The notes beneath the pieces are model-generated. The model did not search any database. It was not told where the DNA came from and worked only from the letters and a program-made list of their open reading frames with translations. A program made the translations under genes and the position numbers. 62,007 bases of DNA, from NCBI GenBank assembly GCA_002299425.1, contig DBNW01000014.1, positions 1 to 62,007 on the forward strand, in the 5' to 3' direction. Below, piece after piece: positions 54,627-62,007 of the stretch; the first letter of the stretch is position 1; each line of letters opens with the position of its first letter. Source of the DNA: Methylococcaceae bacterium UBA662. GTDB taxonomy: Bacteria; Pseudomonadota; Gammaproteobacteria; Methylococcales; Methylomonadaceae.

Positions 54627-55858
54627 CCTCCCCAAACCCACAGCATGCGGCTAGGGATCAATTCCCTATCGAGGGCAATGAACTCATCATCGGCGGCATT
54701 GCGTTAACACGCTTGGCGCAACGGGTCGGCAGCACACCGTTTTACGCCTACGACCGGCAAGTGATCACGCAACGGCTGGCCGAATTGCGCCGGCACATGC
54801 CACCCGAGTTGAAAATTCATTACGCGCTGAAAGCCAACCCCATGCCCGCCGTGGTCCAACACCTAGCCGGCATGGTCGATGGCTTTGATTTGGCTTCCGC
54901 AGGGGAAATGAAAACCGCGCTGGACACGCCCCTGCCCGCCGAACACATCAGCATGGCCGGTCCCGGCAAACGCCCCGCCGAGCTGGCCCAGGCCATCGCC
55001 GCCGGCATCACCCTCAACGCCGAATCGGCGCATGAACTGGCAACTATCGCCCAACAAGCCGAACACTTAGGCATCCGGCCACGGGTCGCGCTGCGCATCA
55101 ACCCGGCCTTTGAACTGAAAGCCTCAGGCATGAAAATGGGCGGCGGCGCCAAACCGTTCGGTATCGACGAGGAGCAAATACCCGAGGTGCTGAACCGCTG
55201 CCGGGAACTGGACGTAGACTTCCAAGGCTTCCACATTTACAGCGGCTCGCAAAACCTAAAAGCCGAAGCCGTCATTGAGGCCCAAGAAAAAAGCATCGCC
55301 CTGGCGCTGCGCCTGTCCGAACAGTGCCCCGGCCCGATCAAAAAACTCAACATCGGCGGCGGCTATGGCATCCCCTACTTTCCCGGCGAAACCCGCCTTA
55401 ACACCGAAGCCGTCGGGGAGGCACTGCAAGCCCCCCTAAACCAATTTAAGGCTGCCCAGCCGCACGCCGAGGTCGTTATCGAATTGGGGCGTTATCTAGT
55501 CGGCGAAGCCGGCATTTATGTCTGCCAAGTTATCGACAAAAAAGTCTCGCGCGGGCAGGTCTTTTTGGTTGTGGACGGCGGCTTGCATCATCACTTAGCG
55601 GCATCCGGCAACTTCGGGCAAGTCATCCGCAAAAATTACCCGGTAGCCATCGGCAACAACATGGCGGGCCAAGCATTGGAAACCGTCAACATTGTCGGTC
55701 CCTTATGCACACCGCTGGACATCCTAGCCGATAAAATGCGGTTGCCGGTCGCTGAGATTGGGGATTTAGTCGTTGTTTACCAATCCGGCGCTTACGGTTA
55801 TACGGCCAGCCCTAGAGATTTTTTGAGCCAGCCTAAAGCAGAAGAAATCTTGGTTTAA
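54623..55858 (+). CDS. PLP-dependent decarboxylase, exosortase A-associated type
   Basis: 411 residues, fold type III like diaminopimelate and ornithine decarboxylases. PLP lysine Lys70 (HYALKANP); phosphate-binding glycines in NIGGGYGIPYF; C-terminal active-site Cys in GPLCTPLDILAD. It would decarboxylate an amino acid, free or carrier-bound. Translation is coupled to the ligase gene, which suggests that the two act on the same substrate. The specific substrate is unknown. Confidence 0.9.
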   Translation: MTSPNPQHAARDQFPIEGNELIIGGIALTRLAQRVGSTPFYAYDRQVITQRLAELRRHMPPELKIHYALKANPMPAVVQHLAGMVDGFDLASAGEMKTALDTPLPAEHISMAGPGKRPAELAQAIAAGITLNAESAHELATIAQQAEHLGIRPRVALRINPAFELKASGMKMGGGAKPFGIDEEQIPEVLNRCRELDVDFQGFHIYSGSQNLKAEAVIEAQEKSIALALRLSEQCPGPIKKLNIGGGYGIPYFPGETRLNTEAVGEALQAPLNQFKAAQPHAEVVIELGRYLVGEAGIYVCQVIDKKVSRGQVFLVVDGGLHHHLAASGNFGQVIRKNYPVAIGNNMAGQALETVNIVGPLCTPLDILADKMRLPVAEIGDLVVVYQSGAYGYTASPRDFLSQPKAEEILV

Positions 55859-55898
55859 GCCCGCTGGCTGGTTTTTACAGGCCCGATCAACAAATGCA

Positions 55899-55907
55899 CC
55901 CCCCCCC
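55899..55907. repeat. Run of nine C between convergent operons
   Basis: A C9 homopolymer in the 55-base gap between the decarboxylase stop and the hydrolase 1 stop. It lies outside both coding regions, so slippage here would not change a protein. Confidence 0.7.
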
Positions 55908-55913
55908 GCTTGG

Positions 55914-56816
55914 TTAAACGCCTTGTTTTTTTACCCAGCGTAACGTCCATTCCGCCACCTGCTCACGCCAGGCGGCAGTAGCGAACGTGTGATCGGCGTC
56001 AGCTAGGTCATGGCGAGTCACCCGTGGCTCGGCCAATAGTGCCTGCCATTGTAAATCTGCTTTGACCGCTTCCTTAAATTCATCGGCCGTCAAGTCGCGG
56101 CCGCTGAGCAGTAACAACACCGGGCCGGAAAACTGTTTTAGGCATTCGCGCATCCGCACCGGCAACGGCAGGCTGGCATCGGTCTGGTTGGCCTGCCCTG
56201 CTACTAGCAGACCCTTGCCACCCTGCCCGGCTTGCCTGAATAGTGCAACCAACGTGCGTGCCGAACCGGCAAGATCAAACTGCAAGGCCCAGACTTTGCG
56301 CCAAAAATCTTTACTCAACAAGCGCCGCCCGTAGTAGTGCTTGAGACAGGTTTTAGCCGCACCGTGCGGGGTGAAAAGCCACGGGTTAAGCAGCACCACG
56401 CCCTTAACCCGCGTGTCTTGATGGGCGTAAAACAAAGCCGCAGACGCGGCATCACACAAGCCCCACAGCACCACGCCTGCCAATGCCGGGCAGGTGGCCA
56501 AAAAACAGTCAACGGCCGCGCTAATGTCATCGTGGAGAGTTAAAAAATCGCGCGGCTCACCTGATGAATCGCCCATACCACGGGCATCAAAACGCATCGT
56601 GGGTATGCCCTGACCCGCTAAATGCCTAGCCAGCAACACAAATTGTCGGTGGCTGCCGACGCGGTACTGCGGGCCGCCTACCACCACCAACACACCCAGC
56701 CGGTTAGGTTCGGCTGTTGCACAAGTATGGATGACACCGATCAAGCTCTGGCCTTGGCCAGAGAACACAACCGGGGTTTCCGTCCACTGGCTCAAATCGT
56801 TAGGCTGGCCGTTCAT
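55914..56816 (-). CDS. Alpha/beta hydrolase, exosortase A system-associated hydrolase 1
   Basis: 300 residues from ATG 56816 (MNGQPNDLSQW), which overlaps the wecB stop by four bases; a longer frame to 56873 is not family-like. Hydrolase fold with VVVGGPQYRVGSHRQF (oxyanion region), FDARGMGDSSGEP, and an elbow WGLCDAASAA in which the nucleophile position is Cys121 rather than Ser. Likely acid in LLSGRDLTADEF and His in DADHTF. It could be a thioesterase or acyltransferase acting on the ACP-bound product (inference). Last gene of the five-gene minus operon. Confidence 0.85.
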   Translation of the reverse strand: MNGQPNDLSQWTETPVVFSGQGQSLIGVIHTCATAEPNRLGVLVVVGGPQYRVGSHRQFVLLARHLAGQGIPTMRFDARGMGDSSGEPRDFLTLHDDISAAVDCFLATCPALAGVVLWGLCDAASAALFYAHQDTRVKGVVLLNPWLFTPHGAAKTCLKHYYGRRLLSKDFWRKVWALQFDLAGSARTLVALFRQAGQGGKGLLVAGQANQTDASLPLPVRMRECLKQFSGPVLLLLSGRDLTADEFKEAVKADLQWQALLAEPRVTRHDLADADHTFATAAWREQVAEWTLRWVKKQGV

Positions 56817-57934
56817 CGCAAATACAAACGCTCGATTATGGCCACAATTCGCTCGGCAGCGTGGCCGTCCCAATACTCAGGAACGCGCCCAGACTTGCCG
56901 CCGGTCGCTAAAACCTCATCAACACAGGCGGCAATTTGCTCAGGGTTCGTACCGACGACGGTATTAGTGCCTTGCTCAACCGTTATCGGGCGTTCGGTAT
57001 TTTCCCGCAAGGTCAGGCAAGGCACGCCCAGTGCAGTGGTTTCCTCTTGTAGGCCACCGGAGTCCGTCAACACCATTTTTGCCGTCTGCAGCAACCCTAG
57101 CATTTCCAAATAGCCGACCGGCGGCAACTGCACAATAGCCGCAGAAGCCATCAATTCCGCCAAACCAAATTGGTTAATACGCTGCACGGTGCGCGGATGA
57201 ACAGGAAACACAATGGGCAATTTCCGGCTAATTGACACCAGCGTGTGCAGCAGCCGGGACAGCACCACGGCATCGTCAACATTAGCCGGGCGGTGTAGCG
57301 TGAGTAACGCATACTCGTTTTGGCCGGAAGCCATTGCCTTGTCGTAAGCCGCCAAAGTAGCGGAAAACGGCACTGCGTGCTGCAAATGACCGCGCAGCGT
57401 GTCTATCATGACATTGCCGACAAAATGCACGCGTTCGCTGGCCACACCTTCTCGGAGGAGGTTAGCGTTGGCACCGCGTTCAGTAGTAAACAAGCTGTCG
57501 GAAATTTGGTCCGTCAACACCCGGTTGATTTCCTCCGGCATGGTACGGTCGCCGCTGCGCAAGCCCGCCTCGACATGGATCACCGGGATATGTTTTTTTA
57601 CCGCCACCAGGCCGCAGGCGATGGTGGAATTGACATCACCGACTACCAGCACGGCGCAAGGCTGAACTTGGTCTAAAATCGGCTCAAAACGCAACATGAT
57701 GGTAGCGGTTTGCTCGGCATGGGAACCGGACCCTACGCCTAAGTCAACAGCCGGTTCGGGAATCTGCAATTGCTGAAAAAAAGCCGCTTTCATGCTGTGG
57801 TCGTAGTGCTGGCCGGTATGAACCAGATACGCCGTCACTTGCCCAGACAGTTTTTGCAGCTCCCGGATGATAGGGGCTATTTTCATAAAGTTGGGTCTAG
57901 CCCCTACCACACAAACTAAGGTTTTTTTCGCCAT
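56813..57934 (-). CDS. wecB: UDP-N-acetylglucosamine 2-epimerase, non-hydrolysing
   Basis: 373 residues from ATG 57934 (MAKKTLVCVVGARPNF); the longer frame to 58000 would overlap hydrolase 2. Interconverts UDP-GlcNAc and UDP-ManNAc for surface polysaccharide. Features: GARPNFMKIAPI, HTGQHYDHSM, HVEAGLRSGDRTMPEEINR, FPVHPRT and LTDSGGLQEETTALGVPCLTLR. Placed inside the exosortase-associated operon between hydrolases 2 and 1, tying that block to an amino-sugar polymer. Confidence 0.94.
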   Translation of the reverse strand: MAKKTLVCVVGARPNFMKIAPIIRELQKLSGQVTAYLVHTGQHYDHSMKAAFFQQLQIPEPAVDLGVGSGSHAEQTATIMLRFEPILDQVQPCAVLVVGDVNSTIACGLVAVKKHIPVIHVEAGLRSGDRTMPEEINRVLTDQISDSLFTTERGANANLLREGVASERVHFVGNVMIDTLRGHLQHAVPFSATLAAYDKAMASGQNEYALLTLHRPANVDDAVVLSRLLHTLVSISRKLPIVFPVHPRTVQRINQFGLAELMASAAIVQLPPVGYLEMLGLLQTAKMVLTDSGGLQEETTALGVPCLTLRENTERPITVEQGTNTVVGTNPEQIAACVDEVLATGGKSGRVPEYWDGHAAERIVAIIERLYLR

Positions 57935-57950
57935 AAGAAGCCTGTTTTCG

Positions 57951-58823
57951 CTATTTTGAGATTGCATGGTTGTCCTGACCAGCGGCGCTAAAAACCGCAC
58001 GCCCTTCAGCTATACGCTTTGATGTCGCTACGATCAAAGCCGGTGCTTCAGCAATTTCTTGGCTGCTCCAAAATGACGGGCCAAGGACTTGATGACCGGT
58101 AGCTGTGTTGGCCTGGCCGTTTTTTTGCAAGTGAGCCAGCCAGTGTACGCTGCCTGCAGAAAGCGGGGCAGTGGCATCGAAGGACACTTCAAAGAGAGCG
58201 GTATCCGCCAAATTGGGCAGCCGCATGTGATCGGTACGCAGCGCAATCAGCGGATTCACTAATTCGGGATTTAAACAATAACCGGCGACTTCAACAGCCT
58301 CGCCGGCCATTAGGCGTTGTTTTAACGCTGCGACACTTTCCTTAGGGACAGTGCTATTCAGCATGGCCGCAGCCACCCGCAAGCGCAGGAACTGGGTGAT
58401 AAAGGTCTCGCCCTGCGTGACGGGCTGCCAAGCCAGCAACCGGTCCACCGGATACTCGCTAAAACCAGCCGCCGCATCCAATGCTAACAGCACCCCTAAG
58501 CGCAACCCCCAGAGCGTTAACGTTTGTGCGCCCTGCCCCAGCAACCAAGCCAGTGCCGCTTTAACATCCTGCCGCCAAATAGCCCATGTGGCTTGACCAA
58601 AGTCACCCGCACTGTCGCCGGTACCAAACAAATCCAGCACTAAAACAGCGTAGCCCTGTTCAGCAAACGCCCGTGCCTGCAAGGCCACCATGCGCCGAGA
58701 CTTGTTCATTTCCTCGGCAAAAGCGGGGACATGCAGGATGGCTTGTGTACTAGCCACCGCCACCGGCGGGTAGTACACGGCAAACAATGGCCCGGTCGAT
58801 CCTGGAATAAACAAAGGCTGCAT
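57951..58823 (-). CDS. Alpha/beta hydrolase-like protein, exosortase A system-associated hydrolase 2
   Basis: 290 residues. Hydrolase-fold landmarks are present (HVPAFAEEMNKSRRM for the oxyanion side, LDLFGTGDSAGDF), but the nucleophile elbow reads GLRLG, placing Arg108 where the catalytic Ser should be. It is therefore unlikely to be a normal serine hydrolase and may be a binding or structural partner, or use another residue. Three bases separate it from the acyl carrier protein gene. This arrangement (ACP then hydrolase 2) is typical of exosortase-A accessory loci. Confidence 0.85.
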   Translation of the reverse strand: MQPLFIPGSTGPLFAVYYPPVAVASTQAILHVPAFAEEMNKSRRMVALQARAFAEQGYAVLVLDLFGTGDSAGDFGQATWAIWRQDVKAALAWLLGQGAQTLTLWGLRLGVLLALDAAAGFSEYPVDRLLAWQPVTQGETFITQFLRLRVAAAMLNSTVPKESVAALKQRLMAGEAVEVAGYCLNPELVNPLIALRTDHMRLPNLADTALFEVSFDATAPLSAGSVHWLAHLQKNGQANTATGHQVLGPSFWSSQEIAEAPALIVATSKRIAEGRAVFSAAGQDNHAISK

Positions 58824-58826
58824 CGG

Positions 58827-59078
58827 TTAGGCCAGCTTGCGTTCCAAAAAAGCCACCAAAGAGCCTAAGGTCTCAAACACGCTGGCATCGATTTCATCGT
58901 CCTCGATCACAATGCCAAAGCGGTCTTCCAGTGCGGTGATCACCGAGATGACCGCCATAGAATCAAATTCCGGGATGGCACCTAGCAAGGGCGTGTTAGC
59001 ACCCATTTTTTTAGCCGCCGGCTCACTGAGCTGCAATACGCCGGTTAAAATTTCAACGGCCTGAGTCTGCAAAGACAT
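58827..59078 (-). CDS. Acyl carrier protein
   Basis: 83 residues. Single carrier-protein helical bundle with phosphopantetheine attachment at Ser40 in EFDSMAV. Less acidic and different from housekeeping AcpP (which has GADSLD). Flanked by the acyltransferase-like gene (one base away) and hydrolase 2 (three bases), so it is likely the dedicated carrier for the acyl or aminoacyl group activated by the ligase across the locus. Confidence 0.9.
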   Translation of the reverse strand: MSLQTQAVEILTGVLQLSEPAAKKMGANTPLLGAIPEFDSMAVISVITALEDRFGIVIEDDEIDASVFETLGSLVAFLERKLA

Positions 59079-59079
59079 G

Positions 59080-59775
59080 CTACTGTTTCCTCGAATGGTT
59101 TTTAAAATCGGGCAATTGTAATCTAAAAACAGGGAACGCGTTTTCTGAAAAAGAACCGTGTAAAAACGGAGGCACCGATGCGACGGTGAATTGCACAGAT
59201 CTCAAACGTATAAAAACAGCCCACCCCAACACCTTCGCCCCCATTCGCTTATGGGAAGACAACGACAGGGCATTAAACGCCGATATTCGGCTTAATGACC
59301 AAGCAAAACCGTCTGCCAACAAGCGGCTGGATGCGGCATCCCATAGCTTTAAAAAAACTGGGGACAATCGGTATTTAGCATCCACATAGACATCAAAGTC
59401 CCACACCGCCGCAGGCGGCAAGACATACCGGCAACGCACCTCATCCTCTTGGTAGGCCGTCGTCACAAACCACAAACAGCCGGTAAACTCGTCGTCTTTA
59501 TAGGCCGCTAAGCAAACCGCACCTTGCTGGTACCGGTCGGCTATCACCTGAGCCGGTCTTGGGCACGGATGCGGATGCCCCTGCTGGGGCCACTCGACCA
59601 CGCGCAACCTGCGCCCTTTGTTTTCCGGCAACAACGGCTGGCGATTCACTGCTTGTGCAGCAAAGTAGTATTTGTTGATGGAGGCATCCAGTGCTAACTT
59701 TTGCGCCAGCCTGTTGGCCAAATAAAGACCGCTGTTCAGCAGACCCAACTGCTTAACCCATTGCCACAACTGCAT
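59080..59775 (-). CDS. GNAT-like acyltransferase in the exosortase-associated operon
   Basis: 231 residues from ATG 59775 (MQLWQWVKQL), chosen because GTGAGG stands just upstream; a GTG at 59805 is possible but lies in a hairpin. The central part resembles the acyl-CoA N-acyltransferase fold: AVCLAAYKDDEFTGCLWF (strands 2-4), VWDFDVYVDAKYRLSPVFLKLWDAA (the cofactor-binding region) and ISAFNALSLSSHKRMGAK. Such proteins in exosortase loci are thought to use acyl-ACP or acyl-CoA. First gene of the operon, one base before acp. Substrate unknown. Confidence 0.7.
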   Translation of the reverse strand: MQLWQWVKQLGLLNSGLYLANRLAQKLALDASINKYYFAAQAVNRQPLLPENKGRRLRVVEWPQQGHPHPCPRPAQVIADRYQQGAVCLAAYKDDEFTGCLWFVTTAYQEDEVRCRYVLPPAAVWDFDVYVDAKYRLSPVFLKLWDAASSRLLADGFAWSLSRISAFNALSLSSHKRMGAKVLGWAVFIRLRSVQFTVASVPPFLHGSFSENAFPVFRLQLPDFKNHSRKQ

Positions 59776-59804
59776 TCGCCTCACCCAAAACTCACTCGTT
59801 ATCA

Positions 59805-59823
59805 CCCTGACGCTGCGTCAGGG
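59805..59823. promoter_or_regulatory. Perfect hairpin in the leader of the minus-strand exosortase-associated operon
   Basis: CCCTGACG (59805-59812), loop CTG, CGTCAGGG (59816-59823): an 8-base perfect stem 30 bases before the preferred start of the first gene. No T run on either strand, so an operator or mRNA structure is more likely than a terminator. Confidence 0.45.
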
Positions 59824-60308
59824 CAGCTCGCAAAAACCCGCCTTGGCAGACCTGCTCACTCAGCCTTAAAGGCCCAGTCTAGCACCCGGGCGAGCATAAC
59901 ATTATCAGGCCGAATTCTGGATACACGAAAACGCGCTTGTCTAACGGAGTTACACCCAGTTTCTTTGTGTTTTCGTTCAGAAACAGTGCTATCCGTGCAT
60001 TTTTCTGATGCGCTAATCAGGCTGATTTGTGGACGGCAACAACTGTTGCAACGGCAACCCCTACATTTAAATAGGCCAGCCATGACATTTTTACTGTTAC
60101 GCTGCCCAGTAAGGCCAGTTGAAACCGTACACTGCAAAAAGACGGGACGCCGGATCGGGTTACTCTTGCACCAAACGGTTTATATTTATACACTTCGCCA
60201 AAAGCTTGTGCTGCATTCGCCTGCTGGCAGCGATCGCAGGTTTTAATCGATCATTTTAGCTTGCCGTCAATGCGTAATTTGCACACCTAACCTAAGTAAG
60301 GCGTACCC
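59824..60308. other. Divergent intergenic region
   Basis: 485 bases with no convincing gene. It should hold promoters for the minus operon and for the TPR gene. A near-palindrome GCAACAACTGTTGC (60036-60049) matches itself at 12 of 14 positions and could be a regulator site. A small AATCA/TGATT hairpin lies just before it. The longer open frames here have no protein-like features. Confidence 0.45.
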
Positions 60309-60983
60309 GTGAAATTTCAGCCACTTTATCTCGTTGTTTTATGTTTTGCTTGCTCGCCCTCGGTTTGGGCAAACCCTCGGGTTAAAGCCCCGTATGTAGG
60401 GGTGTCGCTGGACGGCATGCCCTGCGACGGCGTTGCACAAGGCTATGGCCCGTTTGATTATTCAAAACGCCATACACTGAACCCTTACGATTTAGAAATA
60501 GTTGAGCGCGTCCATTTCACACCCAAGGTTGAAAATTTACTGGGCGGGGAAACTTCGGGCACCCCTCAGGCTGATTTAGACTACACCCTACGCGCCTGGC
60601 CGAACCATCACAGAGCACTGATGAGCAGCATCCGTTACCAATTGCTCATCCACGCTAAACTGCGAAAAGAAGGCCCTGACGCGGTGCCTGCGGAGTGCCA
60701 TTTGCAAAGAGCGATACGCTTTAGCCCTGAAGACCCTATACCGCACGCCTTGTACGGCTACTACCTCAATAAACTCGACAAACCGGAATTGGCCGCCGCC
60801 CGCTATCAAAAAGCCCTAGAACTGGACCCTGGCAACAGTAAATTGGCTTATGCCTACGCTTTTTTGCTAATCGATTTAAAACGTTACGACGAGGCATTGA
60901 AATTTGCCAAAATCGCCTATCAACACCCGAACGCACCGCCTGCTTTAAGGGAAAAATTAAAACAACAGGGAACGTGGAACTAA
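60309..60983 (+). CDS. Exported tetratricopeptide-repeat protein
   Basis: 224 residues, GTG start. Signal peptide cleaved after VWA (residue 21). A Cys-containing N-terminal region is followed by at least two TPR units at ~145-215 (DPIPHALYGYYLNKLDKPELAAARYQ... and SKLAYAYAFLLIDLKRYDEALKFA, split here), forming a protein-interaction scaffold. Periplasmic. Known exosortase loci often carry large TPR lipoproteins (PrsT); this one is much smaller and the link is only positional. Confidence 0.78.
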   Translation: MKFQPLYLVVLCFACSPSVWANPRVKAPYVGVSLDGMPCDGVAQGYGPFDYSKRHTLNPYDLEIVERVHFTPKVENLLGGETSGTPQADLDYTLRAWPNHHRALMSSIRYQLLIHAKLRKEGPDAVPAECHLQRAIRFSPEDPIPHALYGYYLNKLDKPELAAARYQKALELDPGNSKLAYAYAFLLIDLKRYDEALKFAKIAYQHPNAPPALREKLKQQGTWN

Positions 60984-61104
60984 CGCCAACCCCAGCACGC
61001 CGACCGACACAATAAGCCGGCGTTCCTGAAGCCCTTTTAAGCGAATTAAGCCCATTGCTGCCACCACAAGTGCCCGCGTAGTGCCCGTTACCCAATAAAA
61101 CACC

Positions 61105-61962
61105 ATGAAAGTCATTGCTCTACTTGCCTCCTACAATGAAGAACGGTTTATGCGTGCCTGCTTAGAACATTATGCCCGCCAAGGCGTGTACTGTTACTTG
61201 ATTGACAACGAATCAACCGACTCCACCGTTAAAATCGCCCGCGAATTTCTTGGCAAAAACCTTATCGGTATTGAATCCATGGCACGCCAAGGCCGCTATC
61301 AATGGGGAAAAATTTTAAGGCGAAAAGAAGCCTTAGCCGACCGGCTCGACGCGGATTGGTTTATCCATGCCGACCCTGACGAAATCAGGGTCGCGCCATC
61401 GCCCGACCAGACACTGCTAGAGGCTATACAAGCGGTTGATGCCGAAGGGTACAATGCGGTTAATTTCATGGAGTACACGTTTGTCCCCGTGCGGGAATCG
61501 CCCAACCACGACCACGCCCAGTTTCAACACACCATGCGTTGGTACTACCCTTTTGGGCCACGCCACCCGCATCGGCTTAACGCTTGGAAAAAACAACCGC
61601 GCCGCTGGGCGGGTATAAAAAAATTTGCCCACGAACTGATGCGCAACCGGCGTATGGGACCTGCATCCATCGACCTTCAATCCAGCGGCGGACATGTGCT
61701 TAGCTTTCCCGGCATAAAGCCTTACCCTGTTGATTTCAAACTAAAACATTACATCGTGTTAAGCCTTGACCACGCTATTCAAAAATATGTCAAAAAAACC
61801 TTTGAGCCCAAAGAAGTCCTCGGCATGCACGGTTGGCGCGCCACGGCTACGGCATACGATTTCCTGCTACCCGCCCAAGCCCAAATGCGGCCATTTTTAT
61901 CCGACGCAGAACTAGACCCTAGCGACCCGTTAACTGAGCACCTGATTGTCCAGCAAGCGTAA
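61105..61962 (+). CDS. Family 2 glycosyltransferase
   Basis: 285 residues. GT-A fold: MKVIALLASYNEERF for the nucleotide, LIDNESTDST, and HADPDEIRV (Asp90-x-Asp92) as the metal-binding DxD. Resembles the subgroup with a YNEE start and a C-terminal region that handles acceptor. No membrane helices. Probably transfers sugar to a lipid or polysaccharide. It follows the TPR gene by about 120 bases on the same strand; 45 bases remain to the window end with nothing else seen. Confidence 0.88.
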   Translation: MKVIALLASYNEERFMRACLEHYARQGVYCYLIDNESTDSTVKIAREFLGKNLIGIESMARQGRYQWGKILRRKEALADRLDADWFIHADPDEIRVAPSPDQTLLEAIQAVDAEGYNAVNFMEYTFVPVRESPNHDHAQFQHTMRWYYPFGPRHPHRLNAWKKQPRRWAGIKKFAHELMRNRRMGPASIDLQSSGGHVLSFPGIKPYPVDFKLKHYIVLSLDHAIQKYVKKTFEPKEVLGMHGWRATATAYDFLLPAQAQMRPFLSDAELDPSDPLTEHLIVQQA

Positions 61963-62007
61963 CGTGACCGCCCACACCTTACATTCAGGGCAATCGCGCT
62001 TAAATTC

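Noticed and set aside
60220..60240. Possible sigma-54 promoter (TGGCAG...GC) before the TPR gene
   Set aside because: Spacing two bases short and the -24 element imperfect.
59701..60246. 181-codon plus-strand frame over the start of the acyltransferase-like gene and the intergenic region
   Set aside because: No ribosome site, no recognisable motif, and it runs antisense through the coding start of a supported gene.
60766..61095. 109-codon minus-strand frame after the TPR gene
   Set aside because: Mostly antisense to the TPR gene and without protein-like pattern.
1..62007. tRNA genes or CRISPR arrays
   Set aside because: No T-arm/anticodon pattern seen in the intergenic regions examined by eye and no regularly spaced repeats anywhere in the window; a covariance-model search would settle tRNAs.

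Overview
The window reads as chromosome of a gammaproteobacterium of middling GC. Gene order and content (tig-clpP-clpX, rsmI against yraN-diaA-dolP, ribF-ileS-lspA, lptF-lptG back to back with pepA-holC) are classically gammaproteobacterial. The mixture of a stand-alone reducing type I polyketide synthase, exosortase-A-associated genes, and a sulfide quinone oxidoreductase with a persulfide dioxygenase would fit a methanotroph of the Methylococcales. That placement is inference; no marker such as pmoA or 16S rRNA is present. I found no rRNA, tRNA or CRISPR array.

Layout. 1-427: decayed end of an IS5-family element. 476-7069: sulfur region with a PP-loop sulfurtransferase-like protein, a persulfide dioxygenase-rhodanese fusion, an exported cyclophilin with a C-terminal InlB-like repeat, a sulfide:quinone oxidoreductase closely resembling the mitochondrial enzyme, and a SulP transporter. 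7208-10030: uvrA. 10132-17646: one 2504-residue polyketide synthase (KS-AT-DH-degenerate MT-ER-KR-ACP, no thioesterase) with its own recognisable promoter, downstream of pepA-holC. 19852-22037: lptFG, then a membrane spermidine-synthase-like protein, a large exported protein of unknown function and a small lipoprotein. 26174-29437: tig-clpP-clpX.

29973-37986 is a glycan-like region. It holds a YddA-type ABC protein whose ATPase motifs are all degraded, a GH5 glucanase-like enzyme, a 1254-residue double glycosyltransferase, and a FAD oxidoreductase transcribed towards it. 37996-47491 is mostly housekeeping (sua5, rsmI, yraN, diaA, dolP, ribF, ileS, lspA, a lipoprotein lysophospholipase), with a Uma2-type nuclease-like gene lodged between ribF and ileS. 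47531-52886, all on the minus strand, holds a two-ATPase peptide ABC protein, psd, queF and a two-component system.

52887-59805 is an exosortase-A-associated accessory block without the exosortase itself. Acyl-CoA ligase and PLP decarboxylase run on the plus strand. GNAT-like acyltransferase, acyl carrier protein, hydrolase 2, wecB and hydrolase 1 run on the minus strand, packed with overlaps. The set suggests activation of a carboxylic or amino acid, carriage on the ACP and transfer to a surface glycan or protein pathway. Its product is not known. The window closes with a small exported TPR protein and a family 2 glycosyltransferase.

The observations I would follow first are the intact ABC protein with a dead nucleotide-binding domain (possibly working like proton-driven SbmA), the two exosortase-associated alpha/beta hydrolases whose nucleophile position is Cys in one and Arg in the other, and the PKS with a ruined methyltransferase domain.
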